Below are positions 27,433 to 35,375 of a stretch of DNA of 64,000 bases, in pieces. Below the pieces are notes generated by a model. That model did not search any database. It saw only the letters and a list, made by a program, of their open reading frames with translations, and had not been told where the DNA came from. Where the stretch lies: positions 16,302-80,301 of the forward strand of contig JBBKXA010000091.1 of the NCBI GenBank assembly GCA_037969235.1, in the 5' to 3' direction. Each line of letters starts with the position of its first letter. The first letter of the stretch is position 1. Source of the stretch: TMED27 sp037969235 (GTDB lineage: Bacteria; Pseudomonadota; Alphaproteobacteria; Micavibrionales; Micavibrionaceae). Position numbers and translations under genes: made by a program.

Positions 27433-29499
27433 TCACGCCGCATCAACAAATTCATATATTGGCTTCATGTGTAATTGCTTATGAATCTTTTCGAAATATT
27501 GCGCTTTCAAGCGTTCGTTATCATATCCGTACGTCTCAGGCGTATTGATCGCCTTGCCGTTTAAAATCTGTGATGTAGGCTTTTCTGCCCGTTTACCATT
27601 GGGCGTTTTTAACACATAAGGCACACCGATAATCTCATGTGGACAACATAACCGCCCGACGCTGTCAGAAATAATCGCTTTAATCTGCGCTTTTAAGCCC
27701 TCATCCATTTGAACACCATCCTTAAACACAACAAACAACGCCGTATGATCGCCGCCTTGCGCATCTTTGAAACTCGCCGCAAGCGTATCAACGATAAGAC
27801 CGCGCAGATCAGAGTGCTCTAACGCATCATAAATTTGTTGCGTACCAATACGTACACCACCTTGATTCAAGGTTGTATCTGAACGCCCCTCAACAATAAT
27901 CTGATCTTGGCTATATTTCACCGCATCCCCATGCCTCCAAACGGGCGGATCACACTTAAAATGCCTAAAATATTCACCGTGAAAACGGCTGCCATCCGCA
28001 TCATTCCAAAAACACAAAGGTCGTGAAGCAAAAGGCTTTGTAATCACCAATTCTCCAACTTCATTATCCTCCACGCGCTCACCCGCATCATTCCAAATCT
28101 CAACCGCCATCCCTAAAACCGCGCCTTTCAGATGCCCGGCAATCGTGGCCGTAAAGGGATTACCCATCGTATAACATCCTACAAAATCCGTGCCCCCGCA
28201 TACGCCATCAATACTCATATCCGCTTTAATGTGCTCATGCACATATTCAAACCCTTCTGGCGAAAGCACCGATCCCGTGTACATGATGCTCCGCAAAGCC
28301 GAGAGATCAAAGGCCTCCCCTCTGACATTATTCTTTGCCCAAACATCACCAATAATGGCCGCCGCGGTGCCCAAATGTGTACACCCGTAATCGCTGGCAA
28401 ATTGTAATTGTGCCCCTGCATCGGGATAAGCAGGATTACCGTCATAAATCATCAACGTTGCACCTTGCGCCAAACCACTCGCGAGCCAATTAAACATCAT
28501 CCAACTGGTTGTTGAATGAAAAAACACGCGATCACCTGCGCGCACATCACATTGAAGCTGATGTTCAATTGTGTGCTTAATCAAAGTACCCCCTACGCCA
28601 TGCACAAAGCATTTCGGCGAACCGGTACTACCCGAAGAAAATAAAATCGCCAGTGGATGATTAAAATCACGTGGAATATATATAATTTCACTTGGGTGTA
28701 CGTCTTTTAACAGACTGTCCGCGTCTAACACATTGCCCTTTAAATCATCATTTTTTACAGCCTGTCCCAGATGCTTTAAATTCGGTATAATGATGGTATG
28801 CTCAATAGATTTTACGCTACATTGCAACGCTTTCACAACATCGCGCCGATCTTGAATTTCTCCACTTTGGCCGATTTTAGCCATATGTACATACCCGTCC
28901 ACCGCGATTAAAATTTTCGGTTGGATCTGCTCAAATCGAGCGCTCACCGCTTGCGCCCCCATCTCTACACCCACCGATGAAAACACCGCACCCACTTGTG
29001 CACATGCCATCATCAGAATATACGCCTCCGGGATATGCGGCAAATACGTGGCCACCCGATCACTATCACCCACGCCGTAACGCTCCAAAATTTGCACCCA
29101 TTGGCTAACGCGATTATACAAATCGCGCCAGCTCAAAACTTGATCTTCATCCCGTCCCGCCACACGCGAAATTATCGCGGGCTCATCTGGATGAGTTTCA
29201 TAACGCGCCAGCATATTTTCAGCAAAAGAAATACGCGCGTCTTTGAAAAAAACCGCGTCTAATATTGAATCAGGGTGCTCAATTGTACATGTCCCACGCA
29301 CCCCTTTTATATTGCAAAAATCCCACACGCATTCATGAAACAATGCCGCATGCTCCACCGACCATATTTGAAGTTTTTTATAAGCATCAGCGCCTACCGC
29401 GCCAAAATTCACATTGTGGCGTTCACAAACATAATCAATAAAGCCAGAAAGCCGCGATGATTGCGTCTGCGCTTGTGATGGTATTCGCAACATTTTCAT
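27433..29499 (-). CDS. Acetoacetate--CoA ligase
   Basis: ANL-superfamily enzyme of 688 aa that activates acetoacetate to acetoacetyl-CoA with ATP. The AMP-binding P-loop is ILFSSGSTGSPKC. TTSWMMFNWLASGLAQGATL and the N-terminal block SFAENML(A)R are characteristic of acetoacetyl-CoA synthetase rather than acetyl-CoA synthetase. The catalytic Lys is in TPNGKRAEKPTSQ, and length also fits AacS. It diverges from the dsbD-like gene over 119 bp that contains a perfect inverted repeat. It would allow ketone-body or PHB-derived acetoacetate to be used. Confidence 0.92.
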   Translation of the reverse strand: MKMLRIPSQAQTQSSRLSGFIDYVCERHNVNFGAVGADAYKKLQIWSVEHAALFHECVWDFCNIKGVRGTCTIEHPDSILDAVFFKDARISFAENMLARYETHPDEPAIISRVAGRDEDQVLSWRDLYNRVSQWVQILERYGVGDSDRVATYLPHIPEAYILMMACAQVGAVFSSVGVEMGAQAVSARFEQIQPKILIAVDGYVHMAKIGQSGEIQDRRDVVKALQCSVKSIEHTIIIPNLKHLGQAVKNDDLKGNVLDADSLLKDVHPSEIIYIPRDFNHPLAILFSSGSTGSPKCFVHGVGGTLIKHTIEHQLQCDVRAGDRVFFHSTTSWMMFNWLASGLAQGATLMIYDGNPAYPDAGAQLQFASDYGCTHLGTAAAIIGDVWAKNNVRGEAFDLSALRSIMYTGSVLSPEGFEYVHEHIKADMSIDGVCGGTDFVGCYTMGNPFTATIAGHLKGAVLGMAVEIWNDAGERVEDNEVGELVITKPFASRPLCFWNDADGSRFHGEYFRHFKCDPPVWRHGDAVKYSQDQIIVEGRSDTTLNQGGVRIGTQQIYDALEHSDLRGLIVDTLAASFKDAQGGDHTALFVVFKDGVQMDEGLKAQIKAIISDSVGRLCCPHEIIGVPYVLKTPNGKRAEKPTSQILNGKAINTPETYGYDNERLKAQYFEKIHKQLHMKPIYEFVDAA

Positions 29500-29536
29500 G
29501 ATAATTTAGCCCTGCTTATTGTCGCCCATTAGGTTT

Positions 29537-29554
29537 TTTGTAACATTTTACAAA
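29537..29554. promoter_or_regulatory. Perfect inverted repeat, candidate operator between aacS-like and dsbD-like genes
   Basis: TTTGTAA-CATT-TTACAAA, seven-base arms with a four-base centre, lies in the middle of the 119-bp divergent spacer. The size and symmetry fit a dimeric repressor such as TetR or a related family. No regulator gene is adjacent, and the short spacer means it could act on both genes. Confidence 0.4.
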
Positions 29555-29618
29555 CCTTAGACGAATTCATCAATAATGTTAATGCGTTAATCTTTTTGAA
29601 AGTTAAGTTTATAAAATC

Positions 29619-31766
29619 ATGAAAAATTTATTTTTAAGCCTACTATTTTTCTGTGTCCTGATGCTCTCCCCCGCATCATATGCGCAGCAGAGCGAAAACC
29701 ACGTTAAAATTCGCCTCCTCGCCGAACATGCCTCCGTAAAAGGCGGCGAAGAAATCTGGATCGGTACAGAGCAAATGATTGATCCGCATTGGCATACCTA
29801 CTGGAAAAACCCTGGCGATTCGGGCACCGCAACGCAAATAAAATGGGATATGCCTGATGACTTTCTAATCAGCGATATTCAATGGCCAACCCCGCAAAAA
29901 ATTCAATATGGCCCCTTGCTGAACTACGGCTATGAGCAACAGGTTATTCTCTTGCAAAAACTCACTTTGCCCAAGGATCTCCCTCGAGGTAAAATAACCC
30001 TCACCGCTGATGTCGAAGTTTTGGTGTGCAAGGAAGAATGCATTCCCGAATATGGCACGTACACCCTAATTCTAAACGGCGAGAACGCGGCAAATGAAGA
30101 AAACAGCGCTTATCTTGAAGCCGCCCGTCAGCTTTTGCCAATACATAATGATTGGCCCCTGTTTTTCGATGTCGACGAACAAAATTTTTCTCTCAAAATC
30201 ACCATCCCTGCACACTTAAGAAGCCATATTCAACTTGATAGCGTCAAATATTTCCCCGCCGATTGGGGCACATTGGCCAATGCTGAAAAACCAACCGCAA
30301 CGATGAATGGAGAACAACTGATCCTCACGCAAATGCGTGGACAACGCCCTATCGAAAAACTCGAATCCTTAACAGGTGTCTTGCAATTTGCTGCAAACAC
30401 TTCCGATAGCCAAAGCGAGAGCACATATAACATTAACATCAAAGCTACGCCATCATGGATGGAAAGCCCAGCGGGCGCAGTCATATCCGAAGTGATGCAA
30501 GTCATGGAATATCCAGAACAAGGTGAATTAAATTTCTTTAAAGCCCTCATCCTAGCTATTCTTGGCGGAATGATTCTCAATCTCATGCCCTGCGTTTTCC
30601 CCGTTCTATCCATCAAAGCTTTAAGCCTTGTAAAAATCGCCGCAAAAAGTCCAAAACTTGCCAAAGCGCATGGTCTTTCATACACCGCAGGCGTCATCGC
30701 TAGTTTTGTATTGATCGCTGCAATTCTAATTACATTGCGCGCTGGTGGTGCGCAATTAGGCTGGGGATTCCAACTCCAAAATCCAATCATTATCACATTA
30801 TTAGGATATTTACTCTTTGTAATCGGCCTCAACCTTATGGGGTTCTTCGAATTCAGCAGTCGTTTTAACAATGTCGGCGGTGGCTTAGCCCAAAAAGACG
30901 GTCTTACAGGGTCGTTTTTCACAGGTGTTCTGGCGACACTCGTAGCTGCACCATGCACCGCCCCGTTAATGGCAGGCGCCATAGGTTTTGCACTCATACA
31001 ATCACCATTCATTGCGCTCGTGATTTTCTCCGCCCTTGGTTTGGGACTAGCCTTGCCTTATTTGGCATTATCATTCATGCCAAACTTGCAAGCGCGAATG
31101 CCAAAACCCGGCGCTTGGATGAGCGTATTCAAACAAATCCTCGCCTTCCCAATGTTTATTGCGGCCCTATGGATGTTTTGGATTTTAGCGCAGCAAGTTG
31201 ATGTCACAAGCGCAAGCGCCGCTTTATTGGGTGCCATTTTAATCACAATAGCGCTGTGGCTTTTAAAATTCAGCAACTTGAAATCATCTAAAAAATTCAT
31301 TTTACGCATATTAGCCATCACATTAATTGTTATATCAACTGCGTTTATCCCGCTTACTTTCCCCTCAAAGCCATCACTGCATGATAAATACATGGTCATC
31401 AAGGGATTTGGCGATACCTTTAGCCAAAGCGCGCTTGATAAAGCTTTAGAAGGAGACGACCCTATATTCACCGAAATGACCGCCGCATGGTGCATCACAT
31501 GCAAGGTCAATCACAAAATTGCAATAAATATCGATAGCACCAAAGCCCTGTTCGCCGAGCATAATGTGCGGTATTTAATCGGCGATTGGACAAACGAAGA
31601 TCCCGAAATTACGAAATACCTCCAAAAACATGGACGAAACGGTGTGCCGCTCTATGTTTTTTATGGGTCGCGCGATGATGTAACCAAACAGCGTCCTGCA
31701 CCGAAACTATTGCCACAGGTCTTAACACCAACGATTATTAAAAAAATTGTTGAAGACAAACCCTAA
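29619..31766 (+). CDS. DsbD/ScsB-like thiol:disulfide transporter
   Basis: Three-part transmembrane reductase of 715 aa. A signal peptide is followed by an N-terminal periplasmic domain with the WIGTEQMIDPHWHTYWKNPGDSG block, typical of ScsB more than of E. coli DsbD. It carries the cysteine pair CKEEC (about 138-142). The membrane core has the redox cysteines in NLMPCVFPVLS (about 325) and AAPCTAPLM (about 446). The C-terminal thioredoxin domain has WCITC (about 624-627). It would pass electrons from cytoplasmic thioredoxin to periplasmic partners. The exported redoxin gene starts 25 bp after it. Possible clients include ResA and the cysteine-bearing DotA-like proteins. Confidence 0.92.
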   Translation: MKNLFLSLLFFCVLMLSPASYAQQSENHVKIRLLAEHASVKGGEEIWIGTEQMIDPHWHTYWKNPGDSGTATQIKWDMPDDFLISDIQWPTPQKIQYGPLLNYGYEQQVILLQKLTLPKDLPRGKITLTADVEVLVCKEECIPEYGTYTLILNGENAANEENSAYLEAARQLLPIHNDWPLFFDVDEQNFSLKITIPAHLRSHIQLDSVKYFPADWGTLANAEKPTATMNGEQLILTQMRGQRPIEKLESLTGVLQFAANTSDSQSESTYNINIKATPSWMESPAGAVISEVMQVMEYPEQGELNFFKALILAILGGMILNLMPCVFPVLSIKALSLVKIAAKSPKLAKAHGLSYTAGVIASFVLIAAILITLRAGGAQLGWGFQLQNPIIITLLGYLLFVIGLNLMGFFEFSSRFNNVGGGLAQKDGLTGSFFTGVLATLVAAPCTAPLMAGAIGFALIQSPFIALVIFSALGLGLALPYLALSFMPNLQARMPKPGAWMSVFKQILAFPMFIAALWMFWILAQQVDVTSASAALLGAILITIALWLLKFSNLKSSKKFILRILAITLIVISTAFIPLTFPSKPSLHDKYMVIKGFGDTFSQSALDKALEGDDPIFTEMTAAWCITCKVNHKIAINIDSTKALFAEHNVRYLIGDWTNEDPEITKYLQKHGRNGVPLYVFYGSRDDVTKQRPAPKLLPQVLTPTIIKKIVEDKP

Positions 31767-31791
31767 CGTTGAAAATAAAAAGGACACCATC

Positions 31792-32400
31792 ATGAATAAA
31801 ATATTCGCATATCTCATGGCTGTATTTGTACTCGCCTTCGCGGCAATGCCCGTACATGCCGCCGTTGAAATCGGCCAACCAGCTCCAGAAATTTCGGCCA
31901 AAGACACAAATGGTAACGATTTTAAACTCAGCGATCATAAAGGCAAAATCGTCGTTTTAGAATGGACAAATCACCACTGCCCATTCGTGATAAAACACTA
32001 CAGCACCAAAAACATGCAAAATGTTCAAGCCAAAGCCAAAGAACAAGGCGTAGAATGGGTAACAATCGTATCATCCGCCGCGGGTAAGCAAGGCAATGTA
32101 ACCGCCGAAGAAGCCAACACCATAGTAACGGAGCAAGGCGCAACCATATCTGCCAAAATCCTTGATGAAAGCGGCGAAATTGGCAAACTATATGATGCAA
32201 AAACAACGCCGCATATGTTCGTGATCGATACCGAAGGCAACGTAGCCTACGCCGGTGCCATTGATGACAAATCTAGCCCCAATCCCGCCACCATCGAAGG
32301 CGCAGACAACTATGTGCTAAACGCAATCGCAAGCTTACAAGCTGGTGAAACCGTTAAAACGACACAAACGCAACCTTATGGATGCGCTGTAAAATATTAA
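31792..32400 (+). CDS. Exported thioredoxin/peroxiredoxin-like protein (Redoxin)
   Basis: From ATG 31792, with AAGGA eight bases before it, the product has 202 aa. It starts with a signal peptide (cleavage near MPVHA) and has a thioredoxin fold with the block WTNHHCPFVIKHY. Here a single Cys replaces the CxxC pair, the design of AhpC/TSA-like 'CPFV' periplasmic proteins. TPHMFVIDTEGNVAYAG is the cis-Pro region. Close spacing to the dsbD-like gene suggests it is reduced by it. The substrate, perhaps a peroxide or protein thiols, is not known. A strong terminator follows. Confidence 0.88.
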   Translation: MNKIFAYLMAVFVLAFAAMPVHAAVEIGQPAPEISAKDTNGNDFKLSDHKGKIVVLEWTNHHCPFVIKHYSTKNMQNVQAKAKEQGVEWVTIVSSAAGKQGNVTAEEANTIVTEQGATISAKILDESGEIGKLYDAKTTPHMFVIDTEGNVAYAGAIDDKSSPNPATIEGADNYVLNAIASLQAGETVKTTQTQPYGCAVKY

Positions 32401-32419
32401 TACATAGCCACACAAATCA

Positions 32420-32450
32420 AACCGCTCTTACTTTTAAGGGCGGTTTTTTT
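32420..32450 (+). terminator. Intrinsic terminator after the dsbD-like/redoxin pair
   Basis: AACCGCTCTTA pairs with TAAGGGCGGTT (11 bp including one G-T pair) around a four-base loop and runs into seven T. It lies 20 bp after the redoxin stop and separates this unit from the histidine kinase gene. Confidence 0.9.
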
Positions 32451-32545
32451 ATGGCCTACTCCAATAGTCACTATCTTGTCAGAATCAAGAACATCCCGTA
32501 TGATGAAATAACGATTCGCATATTCAGATTGAAGAGTTTCCTTCC

Positions 32546-34168
32546 ATGTTCGCGCTCAAGAAAAAAAATTCAGGAATAAATATTGCGTTATTAGCGCAAA
32601 AACCCGCGGACAATGAAAATTTATCTCTAACAGGCAAAAAAAACTCTACCATTCAAGTCGACAATTTTAACAGCCGTGACTACGAAACGATGTTCAGCAT
32701 GTCAAAAGATGCGCTGGTGAGTGTGAATGATTTTGGTGAGATCATTAAATGCAACAAAGCATTTTTAACACTCAATGGCTTTGATACAACCACTCTAGAA
32801 GGCATGCATTTTTTAGATCTGTTCACCGAAGCCGACCGTAAATTCATGCGAAGCACCATTCAAACACTCGCCACCACTGAAAATACTCTCGAGGCACCAG
32901 GCTTTGCCTTCGAAGCTCAAATGCGCACCGCGGATGATTCCACCGTAAACATGCATTGGAATATTTGTCTTCGTGACGAAACCCTATATTGTAAAGGCCG
33001 CGATATTGGTGCAACGACGCGTCAAAGCCAAGCATTGAACCGTCGTGAGAAGCAACTGGCGCAAGCTGAATCTATTGGCCGCATGGGGCACTGGAATTGG
33101 GTTGTCGGCAAAGAAGCCATCGAATGGAGCGACGAAATATATCGCATTTTCGGCGTTGAAAAAGGATCATTTGCACCGACATTGCAAGCCTTGGAAAACC
33201 TTGTGCATCGTGAAGACCGCGCCCGTTTCAACCAAGCTCTTCACCGCGCGATCATCGAAGAAAATAACTATGACATGGAATTTCGCATTTGCCGCGATGA
33301 CGGTGAAACGCGCCATATCCGTTGCGAAGGGCGATGCGCCTTTGATGATGAGGGCGAAGTGATAGCCCTTTACGGCATGATGCAAGATATGACGGAACGC
33401 ATTTTATATGAACGTGATCTGCGTAGTGCCAAAGATCAGGCCGAACAAGCCTACGCCGCACGCACGCAATTTCTCGCCAACATGTCCCATGAATTAAGGA
33501 CGCCGCTCAATGCCATCATAGGTTTTTCCGAAATGATGCAGCGTCAGCTATTAGGGCCCATCGGCACCGAAAAATATCTGGAATATATTGGCGGCATTCG
33601 CGAAAGCGGCGAACATCTGCTTGATCTCATTAGTGATATTCTTGATATGTCCAAAATCGAAGCTGGTAAATACGACCTCGCCTTCGAAAAAGTCAACATT
33701 GCCAAAGTGTTCAAACTCACTTTGCATATGGTTGAAGCACGCGCCCAAGATGCGGGTGTACGTATCAAAATGGATAATATATCAGAAGATTTATGCATCA
33801 TCGCGGATCGGCGTGCAATTTTGCAAATCGTCCTCAATATCGCATCCAACGCCGTAAAGTTTACTAAAAAAGGCGGCGAGGTGTTTATGAGCGTGCAAGA
33901 GCGTGAAGACCATATTTTGCTCAAAATCACCGATACAGGCGTAGGCATCCCCGCACACAAAATTGCCAGTGTGACCAAACCATTCGAACAAGTTTCATCT
34001 TCTTATGCCCGCGAACATAGTGGCTCTGGCCTTGGTCTATCTATCACCAAAGATTTAACCGAAATGCATGGTGGATCGCTCTACATCGAATCTAGGCTCG
34101 GCGAAGGCACAAGCGTCAGTGTACGTCTCCCTAAAGACGCCAGCAAAAAAATAAAAAATAGCGTTTAA
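32546..34168 (+). CDS. PAS-domain sensor histidine kinase (DivJ/PleC-like catalytic part)
   Basis: Soluble sensor kinase of 540 aa with no membrane helix. The first PAS domain (about 45-155) starts MFSMSKDALVSVNDFG. The second is a PAS_3 type (about 185-285: WNWVVGKEAIEWSDEIYRIFG, then the PAC segment). HisKA follows with phospho-accepting His about 315 in FLANMSHELRTPLNAIIGFSE, then HATPase_c with the N box (NIASNAVKF), G1 (DTGVGIP) and G2 (GSGLGLSI). The HisKA stretch LGPIGTEKYLEYIGGIRESGEHLL is typical of alphaproteobacterial DivJ/PleC kinases. No response regulator is adjacent. It converges with the next gene with a four-base overlap. Confidence 0.92.
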   Translation: MFALKKKNSGINIALLAQKPADNENLSLTGKKNSTIQVDNFNSRDYETMFSMSKDALVSVNDFGEIIKCNKAFLTLNGFDTTTLEGMHFLDLFTEADRKFMRSTIQTLATTENTLEAPGFAFEAQMRTADDSTVNMHWNICLRDETLYCKGRDIGATTRQSQALNRREKQLAQAESIGRMGHWNWVVGKEAIEWSDEIYRIFGVEKGSFAPTLQALENLVHREDRARFNQALHRAIIEENNYDMEFRICRDDGETRHIRCEGRCAFDDEGEVIALYGMMQDMTERILYERDLRSAKDQAEQAYAARTQFLANMSHELRTPLNAIIGFSEMMQRQLLGPIGTEKYLEYIGGIRESGEHLLDLISDILDMSKIEAGKYDLAFEKVNIAKVFKLTLHMVEARAQDAGVRIKMDNISEDLCIIADRRAILQIVLNIASNAVKFTKKGGEVFMSVQEREDHILLKITDTGVGIPAHKIASVTKPFEQVSSSYAREHSGSGLGLSITKDLTEMHGGSLYIESRLGEGTSVSVRLPKDASKKIKNSV

Positions 34169-35088
34169 ATTTTGCCCGATCCGAATAATGAAAGCGTATA
34201 ATCTTCCGCTTCCATACACGCCTTTAAGCCCTCACGGAAATTTTTATATTTAAGCTCATAGCCTAGCGCATTAGTAATCTTTTCGCTACGTACACGCTTG
34301 TTATCATTATAGAAACTACGTGCCATCAGCGATAACTCTGCCAATTCAAAATCAATGATCGGCGGGACAGGCCGTCCCAATAATTCACAACCATACGCAA
34401 TAACTTCATGACTTGGTGCGGGCTCACAATCGCTCAAATTATATATGCCACTGCTATCTTCCACATCAAAAGACGCCATAATCGCACCCGCTACATCTTC
34501 AACGTGAATACGATTAAAAATATGCCCTTCTTTTTCAACACGCTTTGCCACGCCTGCGCGAATAGAATCCAACGCACTTCGCCCTGGGCCGTAAATCCCC
34601 GCAAGGCGAAAAATATGCAATGGCAAATTATGGTTTTCCGCCAATGATATCCATTGATCTTCCGCTTTTAATCGCCGTTGGCTTCGCTCATTTGTGGGCA
34701 TTGGCGGGCAATTTTCATCCACCCACGCCCCTTGACGGTGACCATAAACACCAATCGTCGATAAATACCCAATCCATTGCAAATTTTTCATCGCCGCAAT
34801 ATCATCGGCATAACGCATAAATACTGGATCACCATCCGCATCTGGCGGCGTAGAAATCAGTAAATGCGTAGCATCTCGCAATATATATCCCGCATCCGCC
34901 AAGGGTTTTTCCTGATCATATAAATAGGCACGCACACCCCGATTTTGCATCGCCTTTTTCTTATCGCTATCGCGCGTTGTCCCGGCGATATCCCATTCAG
35001 GCATGGTTTGCAATGCATGCCCCAAATAATCGCAACAATAACCGTAGCCAAAACAAAAAAGGGACTTTTTACTCAATTTTTTCACCAT
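34165..35088 (-). CDS. NAD-dependent epimerase/dehydratase-like SDR (YeeZ-like)
   Basis: Atypical extended SDR of 307 aa. The nucleotide-binding N-terminus is FGYGYCCDYLGHAL. Then come TTRDSDK (binding of the ribose) and the region YLSTIGVYGHRQGAWVDE, with the Ser/Tyr active-site area. The C-terminal parts RLAGIYGPGRSALD and NRIHVEDVAGAIMAS are standard for this family. Members are often annotated only as SDR or sugar-nucleotide epimerase-like; the substrate is unknown. The gene stands alone between the convergent histidine kinase gene and the divergent DotA-like array. Confidence 0.85.
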   Translation of the reverse strand: MVKKLSKKSLFCFGYGYCCDYLGHALQTMPEWDIAGTTRDSDKKKAMQNRGVRAYLYDQEKPLADAGYILRDATHLLISTPPDADGDPVFMRYADDIAAMKNLQWIGYLSTIGVYGHRQGAWVDENCPPMPTNERSQRRLKAEDQWISLAENHNLPLHIFRLAGIYGPGRSALDSIRAGVAKRVEKEGHIFNRIHVEDVAGAIMASFDVEDSSGIYNLSDCEPAPSHEVIAYGCELLGRPVPPIIDFELAELSLMARSFYNDNKRVRSEKITNALGYELKYKNFREGLKACMEAEDYTLSLFGSGKI

Positions 35089-35375
35089 GTCGTATTATTT
35101 AACACTATAGCTGTATAGTGCCGAGCGCAATCATAATACACCCATCATGATTTTTTCAAATCTTTCACTATAAAATCAAAAAAAATCAGAATATTTGATA
35201 GGAAATTTATGTTATAATTGAGGAACATACCTCGAAACGTTAACCTTTTAGTAAGACATTCTTAACACATTTCATATATTATAGTAGCAATAATATCGCA
35301 CAACTGTGTGATGTTCAAAAAACGTAGTGGCGCTAAAGTATTGATTTTAAAGAGAGAAAAACGGGCGAAAACATA
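35089..35375. promoter_or_regulatory. A/T-rich spacer upstream of the DotA-like array
   Basis: This 287-bp spacer between divergent genes has no convincing reading frame. It holds a small hairpin (GAGG-AACATA-CCTC at 35221-35234) and two TTAAC boxes at 35240 and 35262. The first forms TTAA-N7-GTAA, one mismatch from the TTAA-N7-TTAA consensus bound by the cell-cycle regulator CtrA. I found no clean sigma70 pair. The promoter for the array most likely lies here, but its position is not resolved. Confidence 0.4.

Noticed and set aside
30230..31012. 260-residue frame opposite the dsbD-like gene
   Set aside because: Antisense to a gene with clear motifs in order; no recognisable domain of its own.
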